Shown: one piece after another, positions 41,992 to 47,498 of the stretch
Layout of the letters: each line of letters starts with the position of its first letter
Numbering within the stretch: position 1 is the first letter of the stretch
IMG/VR virus record: IMGVR_UViG_3300005589_000047
Span: 1-47,498 of that record
Origin: a virus
Reading direction: 5' to 3' (one strand)
DNA length: 47,498 bases
Made by a program: the position numbers and the translations under genes
The notes under the pieces: generated by a model
Seen by the model: only the letters and a program-made list of their open reading frames with translations
What the model was told of the DNA's origin: nothing
Database searches by the model: none

Positions 41992-43451
41992 TATTTTACC
42001 TCCTCAAATTTGAACTCGGGTTCCGTCTTCCAAATCTTAATCTTATTATTGATATGTTTATTAATAAATGGTGCATTGTCTCTGAACGTTGAAAATATCG
42101 CCTCTGTCTTGTCATCATGCAGTCTCATAATACGACCAATCCTTTGCAATGCTGTTGTCGACGATTTTCCAGCACCAGCTTCAACCACTGCCTCAAGTCT
42201 AGGTACATCCAATCCAACATCCGCTATTGACGATGCAATAACCAATGGTGCTTTACCATCTCTCATATCTTGGATTGTTTGCTCACGATGTTTCTTCCCT
42301 GATTTACCAGATATCATAAGTGCATCTATACCAAATGCTTTAAACATCTTCTGCAGAATTTCTCCATGTTTTATTTGAGTAATCAGCACCAATGTATTTA
42401 GACCATTTGCATGATGTCTTAATGCTTCATTAACAACCTGCATATTTCTAGAATTGTTTTCAACAATTGCTGATTTATAAACTTGAGCATATGTTCTACC
42501 ACTCCATATATTGTCTATTACATCTATGATTTTAATTGTTGGTTGCATAAGCCATCCATCCCTAATTAAATCGGATGCAGTATTAAAAACTATGATCTCA
42601 CCAAATGCGGCCCTGATCATCATTGATCCTCCATCATCGCGCCAAGGACTAGCACTCAAGCCATATGCTCTACTTGCATTTTTAAACATTTGACGTGCGC
42701 CAAATGCTGTAGAACTACCAACACGCTGTGTTTCATCAAACAATACTAATCCAACTGTATGTGACCAATTGAGTATGTCTTTTTTATGTTGTTTAATATC
42801 CATTTTATCTTCATATCCATGACCTTCTTCATCAAAGGCATATTTCTCATAGAATGACTTAGATAAGCACTGCGATAGAGTTTGTACAGTAGCAACAGTG
42901 ATATCTTGTAGATTAACAATGCCACCGCCAATCTGTCCAATTTCAATCCCAAATGCGGCATGCAGTGTATCCATTACCTGCTTAAGTAAATCTAATGTAT
43001 GAACTATAACTACGGCTCTACAGCCAATAGATTCTATAATACCAGCCATCATTACGGTCTTGCCCGAGCCAGTAGCAGATTGAATTATTCCACTTTTAGC
43101 AAATGTTGCCTTAATAATTGTTTCATTTTGATAGTCTCTAAATTGGAAGTTACATCTAGGATAAGATACTGGAGTACCATTTGAATATTGAAATACATAC
43201 TCGTATTTATACTCATATCTAGTCAATAAACCAGATACTATATCCAATATGCCAGTTGGGAATGATTTTGTGTTAATATTAAATAGATGCTTACGACCAT
43301 CCCATTTACCACATTTGCCACCCTTCTTCATAAAATGTTGTCCTTGAATCTCATATGAACATACTTCTTGAATTTTACTTAATGTGGCAGGGTCTATATG
43401 GCCTTCAATTATACAAACTGTATTACTTACATTAATCTTGACTAATTGCAT
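41991..43451 (-). CDS. superfamily 2 helicase (UvsW-like)
   Basis: This encodes 486 residues. Motifs: Q-like FRDYQ (104-108), I SATGSGKT (125-132), II DETQ (239-242, instead of the common DEAH), III SAS (266-268), and VI QRIGR (436-440). An N-terminal ~100-residue domain (FMKKGGKCGKWDGRKHLFN) matches the T4 UvsW nucleic-acid-binding part. UvsW-type helicases unwind R-loops and branched DNA, shifting origin-dependent to recombination-dependent replication. It overlaps the nuclease gene by 20 bases. Confidence 0.82.
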   Translation of the reverse strand: MQLVKINVSNTVCIIEGHIDPATLSKIQEVCSYEIQGQHFMKKGGKCGKWDGRKHLFNINTKSFPTGILDIVSGLLTRYEYKYEYVFQYSNGTPVSYPRCNFQFRDYQNETIIKATFAKSGIIQSATGSGKTVMMAGIIESIGCRAVVIVHTLDLLKQVMDTLHAAFGIEIGQIGGGIVNLQDITVATVQTLSQCLSKSFYEKYAFDEEGHGYEDKMDIKQHKKDILNWSHTVGLVLFDETQRVGSSTAFGARQMFKNASRAYGLSASPWRDDGGSMMIRAAFGEIIVFNTASDLIRDGWLMQPTIKIIDVIDNIWSGRTYAQVYKSAIVENNSRNMQVVNEALRHHANGLNTLVLITQIKHGEILQKMFKAFGIDALMISGKSGKKHREQTIQDMRDGKAPLVIASSIADVGLDVPRLEAVVEAGAGKSSTTALQRIGRIMRLHDDKTEAIFSTFRDNAPFINKHINNKIKIWKTEPEFKFEEVK

Positions 43452-44061
43452 TCTCTTTCACTTCCTTCCATCTATCCTTATTGATACTATGGATAGCGGT
43501 AGTGAATTGCTTAAGTGTCATAATGACATAAACTTTGCCTTTGAATTTAAAATAGACACAACATTTTGGTTGCTTATAAAAATTCTTGATGTTTAGTCTA
43601 TCAGCCATTTCGATTTCTGAAATATAAAGGTTCTTTATCTTGTTATTCATCTGGATTTCTAACATCAATGGCAGTGTTGCGTCTGCATGGATCATCTTGA
43701 GCATAGTTGTATTATTAATCATAACAAATCCAAATGGTACCTTTGGTCTAGAGAATGCAAAGAACCATTCTGCTCCATAGATTTCACATTCATCTTCAAT
43801 TTGTTCTATATCTTCGATTGGTATTTTGTGTCTAGGTTTAAGCTCTGATGGAACAATTCTCTTTTTTGCCTCACCTAGCCAATTACAGGGACCAGTGCCC
43901 TCATTGTCTCTAATATCTCCCCATCCAAACCTTGAATTTGAACCGGAATATGGTACTACATACATATTAAGGGACTTAGCTATCTTCTTTTCGAAAGCCT
44001 TGCCCCTCTTGCGATTATTGGCATTTTTCCGTGCCAATGGACTCTTTTTCTTCTTTGCCAT
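43432..44061 (-). CDS. PD-(D/E)XK nuclease, possible Holliday junction resolvase
   Basis: This encodes 209 residues. After a basic N-terminus (MAKKKKSPLARKNANNRKRG) comes E24 (RGKAFEKKIAKSL), D49 (GWGDIRD) and E64-x-K66 (LGEAKKR), the order of the PD-(D/E)XK fold. This is the layout of Hjc/RusA-like resolvases and related nucleases that act on branched DNA. It lies next to the UvsW-like helicase, with which it could process recombination intermediates. The C-terminal ~110 residues have no known match. ATG 44061 follows aggaggcaata. Confidence 0.65.
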   Translation of the reverse strand: MAKKKKSPLARKNANNRKRGKAFEKKIAKSLNMYVVPYSGSNSRFGWGDIRDNEGTGPCNWLGEAKKRIVPSELKPRHKIPIEDIEQIEDECEIYGAEWFFAFSRPKVPFGFVMINNTTMLKMIHADATLPLMLEIQMNNKIKNLYISEIEMADRLNIKNFYKQPKCCVYFKFKGKVYVIMTLKQFTTAIHSINKDRWKEVKENAISQD

Positions 44062-44083
44062 TTTATTGCCTCCTAGATAAGGA

Positions 44084-44102
44084 GGGTGCCACTAGGGCAC
44101 CC
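44084..44102 (-). terminator. hairpin after the ssDNA-binding protein gene
   Basis: GGGTGCC (44084-44090) pairs perfectly with GGCACCC (44096-44102), loop of 5. On the - strand it comes 6 bases after the stop of the ssDNA-binding gene and is followed by tccttatc. It can partly end transcription so that the abundant single-strand-binding mRNA exceeds the downstream mRNAs. Confidence 0.6.
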
Positions 44103-44108
44103 ATTAGA

Positions 44109-45314
44109 TTATTCAATACCTAAGAATGTTGTTAGATGTTGTAACTGCTCATCTGTCATAGCATAGATATTAGTTACACCATTACATTCTCTTGCTAGTA
44201 GATCGATTACTGCTTGATATCCTTTGCCTGATACCTCAGGATGTGATTGAATTGACACGTTTATCTTTTGAATCACTTGGTTCTTATCAAACGCCGTATC
44301 CGGTTGTCCAACCTGTGTTTGTGGTTGAGCCGTAGCCGCTGGTGCTGTCTGCTGTGGCTGTGTTGGCGGTGTTTGAGTTGCTACAGTACCAGTTGGTTGT
44401 GGTGTAATTGGTTGACTAGGAACTGTTGCTGTTGGCGCTTGCTGTACTGGAGTTCCTTGTTGCGGGTTATTGAAATTTGGTACTCCATCAATCATAACAC
44501 CACGTAGATTTACCATAATAATTTGTGCACACGCTTTAGTTTCATTTTGACGTTTAGATGTTGACAGCCAATCTATAAAACTAGGATCTTGTGCATTAAT
44601 TTGTTCAAGTGTTGCACCTTTATGCTTAGTATTTGGCATTACATGTGCTAATGCTTCTTTTAGAGATTTTGGATATTCTAGTTCTAGAGGTTTAATGAAT
44701 TCTTCCCAATTCAATCCAACTTCTAATACTTTAGCTTGCATTGTTTCTACAGTGTCTGGTGCATAAACTTCTGCTAAAATAGGCAATTGTGGTTGTAGTG
44801 AGTCATAACCTGGATAAACATCAGTAGGTTGTGGCATCGCTGATGATCCAATGTATTCCGTACTGAACATATCACCCTTAGTACCTGTCTTGGTTGCTAT
44901 AAAATTCATTGCTTCAATATTCTGTTTCGCTTTTGCAAGTGGTGACAGTGATTTAAATAGATCTGTACCTGATTTTAAAATTCGAACTGATTGTGTAGAA
45001 TAATCCCAAACTGGCATTGCCATACGTAATCTGCTTGCATGTTTGCCACCTGTTTTACAAACTGGACAATTTTCCATGCCTGGGCAGATTATTTCTCTAT
45101 AAAATGCACCGCCATTAGGGTCATTTTTGCGTGCTTCATTTTGTATTGGATGACTATAGAACCCATGAGGCTGTTCTCCTAAATCCGTTCTAAGTAATGG
45201 TCGTACAATTTTTGGTTCATTGTACTCAAGTTTGATCTCTTGACCAGAACCCCCACCACCGTTTGACATCTTACCAGTACCATCAATTACATCCCAAGTA
45301 TTAATTCCTGACAT
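44109..45314 (-). CDS. putative single-stranded DNA-binding protein
   Basis: This encodes 401 residues. N-terminal OB-like part with a zinc site C77, C83, C86 (IICPGMENCPVCKTGG) as in T4 gp32-type phage proteins. A long Pro/Gln/Thr-rich linker (about 285-345) precedes a small helical C-terminal domain (VIQKINVSIQSHPEVSGKG...LQHLTTFLGIE). This three-part layout fits a single-strand DNA-binding protein whose tail binds partners. ATG 45314 follows agaggaggaattt. No acidic Ssb tip is present. Identity is inferred, not certain. Confidence 0.55.
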   Translation of the reverse strand: MSGINTWDVIDGTGKMSNGGGGSGQEIKLEYNEPKIVRPLLRTDLGEQPHGFYSHPIQNEARKNDPNGGAFYREIICPGMENCPVCKTGGKHASRLRMAMPVWDYSTQSVRILKSGTDLFKSLSPLAKAKQNIEAMNFIATKTGTKGDMFSTEYIGSSAMPQPTDVYPGYDSLQPQLPILAEVYAPDTVETMQAKVLEVGLNWEEFIKPLELEYPKSLKEALAHVMPNTKHKGATLEQINAQDPSFIDWLSTSKRQNETKACAQIIMVNLRGVMIDGVPNFNNPQQGTPVQQAPTATVPSQPITPQPTGTVATQTPPTQPQQTAPAATAQPQTQVGQPDTAFDKNQVIQKINVSIQSHPEVSGKGYQAVIDLLARECNGVTNIYAMTDEQLQHLTTFLGIE

Positions 45315-45332
45315 TCTAAATTCCTCCTCTTA

Positions 45333-45560
45333 TTAATTAAATATAAACATCACGTCATAGACATAGATGTCATCGCTATATTTGTGTTCCATCTTTTCAT
45401 CATATGTATTTAACATATAATCCATCTTCTGATCTAAATTTTGAGTATTTGTAATTAACTCAATACCTGATGGTAGCATTACTGCCACTACCATATAGAC
45501 CATATTAACACCTGATTCCATCTTTGCCTTTGCATCTTCAAATTTCTTTCTAATATGCAT
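45333..45560 (-). CDS. small hypothetical protein
   Basis: This encodes 75 residues, ATG 45560 (taaggaggaaga). N-terminus charged (RKKFEDAKAKMESG) then a hydrophobic strand (VNMVYMVVAVMLPSG) and an acidic end (HKYSDDIYVYDVMFIFN). It lies directly upstream of the single-strand-binding gene in the same direction. No motif seen. Confidence 0.5.
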   Translation of the reverse strand: MHIRKKFEDAKAKMESGVNMVYMVVAVMLPSGIELITNTQNLDQKMDYMLNTYDEKMEHKYSDDIYVYDVMFIFN

Positions 45561-45608
45561 TAATCTTCCTCCTTACAGTTTGATCCTGCAACGTACTTAT
45601 ACGCTAAA

Positions 45609-45633
45609 GGAGAGACCCTTATTAAGTCCCTCC
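45609..45633 (-). terminator. weak hairpin between early genes
   Basis: GGAGAGAC (45609-45616) pairs with GTCCCTCC (45626-45633) with one A-C mismatch. On the - strand it follows the 350-codon gene by about 20 bases and is followed by tttagc only, so termination would be weak. Confidence 0.35.
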
Positions 45634-45651
45634 CTCGCTGTTATTTCTAAC

Positions 45652-46704
45652 TTATGCTAGTTGGTTCTTCCATTTAACGTATATGTTTATGTGACCAGAT
45701 AATTCGCTTGGCTTAACTCTGATCTCATTAACTCCCGCTCCGACACTTTTGAAGATATCTTTATGTTTGTTAGCAATATATTTGTTTGATACACATGCCA
45801 CATAAAGTCTAAATCCATCCTCTAAAATTTCTAATGGATCGAAAAATTTTGGATCTGTACATTCATTATCAATATAAGATTCTTGGATGTTGTATTTACC
45901 AGTATTTTCACCAATACACTTATATCTGATAATGCCAGTAGCCATGAATTCAAAATCAACAACTTCCATATACATCTTATGGTCTATACTAAAGAAGATA
46001 TGCCCATTCTGATATTTAACTTCGACTTGATCTAAATATTCCTGTACCAGACCTTTGTGCACTAACATTGGCTGTCGAGAATCACTATAGACTAGAATAT
46101 GTGTGCCCTCATCTTTGATGAATTCATATCTACTGCCTTTGGACAATGGCCCAAATCCCTTATGCATTGTCACATATTCTAGACCATCATTGGTAATATT
46201 TGCCATTGCATCAATTTCAACTTGATTACCTGATCTATGTGACATTCTTTGATTGACATCAGCTTTGAGCTTACTGTACATTTCTGCGGTCTTTTTTGAT
46301 GGACCACAATCTCTACCACGTCCTAATAATTGGATTAGATAACTTACATCCAACAATAATTGCTCACCAAGGTCATATTGCATAATCTGCGCTAATAATC
46401 CCTTTGAAGCTTTGTACATACCTTCTCGTTGTTTACTAGTAAATACCAGATTTGTCTCTATGTTCATCTTATTGTCCTCCTGATTTTTATTTGTGGTTTC
46501 AGCATAATATTCATCCTCTGTTATGCAGTCATGTGATTCTAGATTATCACTATGTTCGCAACCATTGCTAGTCTCAGTCCAAGCACTACCACTACCTCTA
46601 TGGTGCCCAAGCCAGTCTATACCATCTTCATAACAATGTCTGAATTCATATTTGTGTCCACAATGTGGACATCTGGCATATTTCCATTCACCACGTGTCT
46701 CCAT
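45652..46704 (-). CDS. hypothetical protein with N-terminal zinc ribbon and internal start
   Basis: This encodes 350 residues. The first ~75 have CPHC (12-15), several His and Cys (HCYEDG, NGCEHSDNLESHDC), suggesting a zinc site; the rest is a separate alpha/beta domain without recognised family. A strong internal site (aggaggacaataag) precedes codon 80 (ATG 46467), so a shorter 271-residue product is likely. Its own ATG 46704 has nearly the same leader (aggaggacaata). Location at the start of the replication region suggests an early protein. Confidence 0.6.
   Translation of the reverse strand: METRGEWKYARCPHCGHKYEFRHCYEDGIDWLGHHRGSGSAWTETSNGCEHSDNLESHDCITEDEYYAETTNKNQEDNKMNIETNLVFTSKQREGMYKASKGLLAQIMQYDLGEQLLLDVSYLIQLLGRGRDCGPSKKTAEMYSKLKADVNQRMSHRSGNQVEIDAMANITNDGLEYVTMHKGFGPLSKGSRYEFIKDEGTHILVYSDSRQPMLVHKGLVQEYLDQVEVKYQNGHIFFSIDHKMYMEVVDFEFMATGIIRYKCIGENTGKYNIQESYIDNECTDPKFFDPLEILEDGFRLYVACVSNKYIANKHKDIFKSVGAGVNEIRVKPSELSGHINIYVKWKNQLA
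46465..46480 (-). promoter_or_regulatory. internal ribosome binding site and in-frame ATG
   Basis: AGGAGG at 46480-46475 lies 7 bases before ATG 46467-46465, in frame at codon 80 of the surrounding gene. The leader matches those of two neighbouring gene starts (GGACAATA before ATG), so it looks like a former gene start kept after fusion of two reading frames. Confidence 0.55.
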
Positions 46705-46886
46705 TATTGTCCTCCTAATTTTATTTTTACAAATTTATCTTTTACTGGCTTGAATGCTTCCTTTAGATCTTCTTCAAATTCGGTCATAATTTCTCTGCCT
46801 TTAATATCATTAGCTGAATGATATAACTTACATCTACATTCTTCACCATCGCAGATTCCCGTCATACCCCAAACACAATCATTCAT
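46704..46886 (-). CDS. small Cys-containing hypothetical protein
   Basis: This encodes 60 residues. Five Cys lie in the first half in the pattern C4...C12...C17-x-C19 (NDCVWGMTGICDGEECRC), then a charged helix (MTEFEEDLKEAFKPVKDKFVKI). Leader agaaggacaatat before ATG 46886. Its stop overlaps the next start by one base. No family recognised. Confidence 0.55.
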   Translation of the reverse strand: MNDCVWGMTGICDGEECRCKLYHSANDIKGREIMTEFEEDLKEAFKPVKDKFVKIKLGGQ

Positions 46887-46898
46887 ATTATTGTCCTT

Positions 46899-47498
46899 CT
46901 AAATCATAGCTTTCTCGTCCGTCACTATCATATCTTGTCTTTCTGCTCCAGTACCAAGTCCTATCACAGGACAACCTGTAATATTTGTCACTGTTTTCAT
47001 GAACTGAGCAGTTTTGCCTGTGATTTCTTCTACTCTACCGAGCATCTTCCAATCAATATATTGGGCGAAGTTGATGAATATACCAGTTGGTCGGTTGAGC
47101 TTGGCTACATAATCCAGTCTGTTCCAATTCATTTCAAATACTCTGCGAGTCTTCTTAGTTACTGTTGTTTGCTCACCAAACTCCACTTCATCAGGTGCAC
47201 CACACTCTGCCTTAACTTGATCCCAGCTTATTTCATTGGAACCATCATAATCGCCTGAGTACCGTTCATCACCGAGATTGGTCGAGCTACTAATTCTGAT
47301 TGGATAAGGTCGCATTACCATATAAACTTCAATATTTGGGTATGTTGGTGATATGCCACAATCAGCCAATAATTGACCTGCATGGCATTGTCTAGATGTA
47401 GTATGTGGGTAATTCAACCCATAGTTAATATCTAGGTCTGTACCTTGACTGCCCTCAATGATCACATCTGTGCCAATATCTAATGATGCGTTGATATG
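46899..47498 (-). CDS. purZ: PurA/PurZ-family protein (adenylosuccinate synthetase homologue), C-terminal part, partial at the window edge
   Basis: This is open to base 47498; about 200 C-terminal residues are visible. Segments aligning with adenylosuccinate synthetase: IIEGSQGTDLDINYG, TTSRQCHAGQLLADCGISP, RPYPIRISSST, VEFGEQTTVTKKTRRVF and ITGCPVIGLGTGAERQD. It joins Asp to a 6-oxopurine nucleotide. Differences from housekeeping PurA: KAYxTRVGxGPFPTE is replaced by RPYPIR with an extra YSGDYDG segment, GRxRRxGWxD by KKTRRVFEMN, and TKLDVLD by NFAQYIDW, which would loosen GTP specificity. Phage PurZ enzymes, which make dZMP (2,6-diaminopurine), show this kind of change. The catalytic Asp position is outside the window, so PurA cannot be fully excluded. 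Confidence 0.75.
   Translation of the reverse strand, partial: HINASLDIGTDVIIEGSQGTDLDINYGLNYPHTTSRQCHAGQLLADCGISPTYPNIEVYMVMRPYPIRISSSTNLGDERYSGDYDGSNEISWDQVKAECGAPDEVEFGEQTTVTKKTRRVFEMNWNRLDYVAKLNRPTGIFINFAQYIDWKMLGRVEEITGKTAQFMKTVTNITGCPVIGLGTGAERQDMIVTDEKAMI

Noticed and set aside
1-47498. CRISPR array, tRNA genes, integrase, transposase or repressor
   Set aside because: No regularly spaced repeats, cloverleaf-like segments or relevant protein motifs were seen; the tail and replication genes account for the window.

Overview
This window looks like about 47.5 kb of the linear genome of a lytic contractile-tailed phage (myovirus morphology) of a Gram-positive, probably Firmicutes, host. 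The reasons are AT-rich DNA (roughly 37-38% GC by eye), strong AGGAGG-type ribosome binding sites before nearly every gene, TTG/GTG starts, an N-terminal LQLFA motif on the tube protein, a LysM/peptidoglycan-binding baseplate protein, an amidase endolysin, and a copper-amine-oxidase-type stalk domain of the kind common in Paenibacillus and Clostridia. Anaerobic ribonucleotide reductase (NrdD/NrdG) suggests an anaerobic or facultative host. No integrase, repressor or tRNA was seen.

Layout. Bases 1-24514 are all on the + strand and form the late region: end of a probable small terminase gene, large terminase, portal, a small membrane protein, a 494-base non-coding block with hairpins and iteron-like repeats, a protease-scaffold fusion with an internal scaffold start, decoration and major capsid proteins, connector and tail-completion genes, sheath, tube, a frameshifted tail-assembly-chaperone pair, tape measure, a Mu/P2-like baseplate (hub, spike, gp25-like, gpJ-like, gpI-like), a receptor-binding protein with a C1q-like tip and its probable assembly protein, two papain-fold proteins (one apparently catalytically dead), holin, amidase and two extra structural-type proteins. 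A two-way terminator at 24548-24588 separates this from the convergent - strand block.

Bases 24647-47498, read right to left, form the replication and nucleotide-metabolism region: a PurA/PurZ-family gene cut by the window edge, small zinc proteins, a putative single-strand DNA-binding protein, a PD-(D/E)XK nuclease, a UvsW-like helicase, a D12 adenine methyltransferase, a primase-helicase, an NMP kinase, NrdG/NrdD, dUTPase, a sigma-70-like factor, a DnaE-type polymerase split into a stand-alone PHP protein and a polymerase core with two unknown genes between them, a HIRAN protein, a HAD hydrolase, RNase H and ATP-dependent DNA ligase. Genes are packed with 1-60 base overlaps, so the block is probably a few long operons.

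Most notable: (i) a PurZ-like adenylosuccinate-synthetase homologue, suggesting that the DNA may carry 2,6-diaminopurine; (ii) the split PolIII alpha subunit; (iii) almost complete absence of GCWGC (one copy found by eye) while GCSGC is common, pointing to past pressure from a GCWGC/GCAGC-specific restriction system; (iv) three apparent translational recoding or dual-start sites; and (v) a structured non-coding block inside the head-gene cluster.
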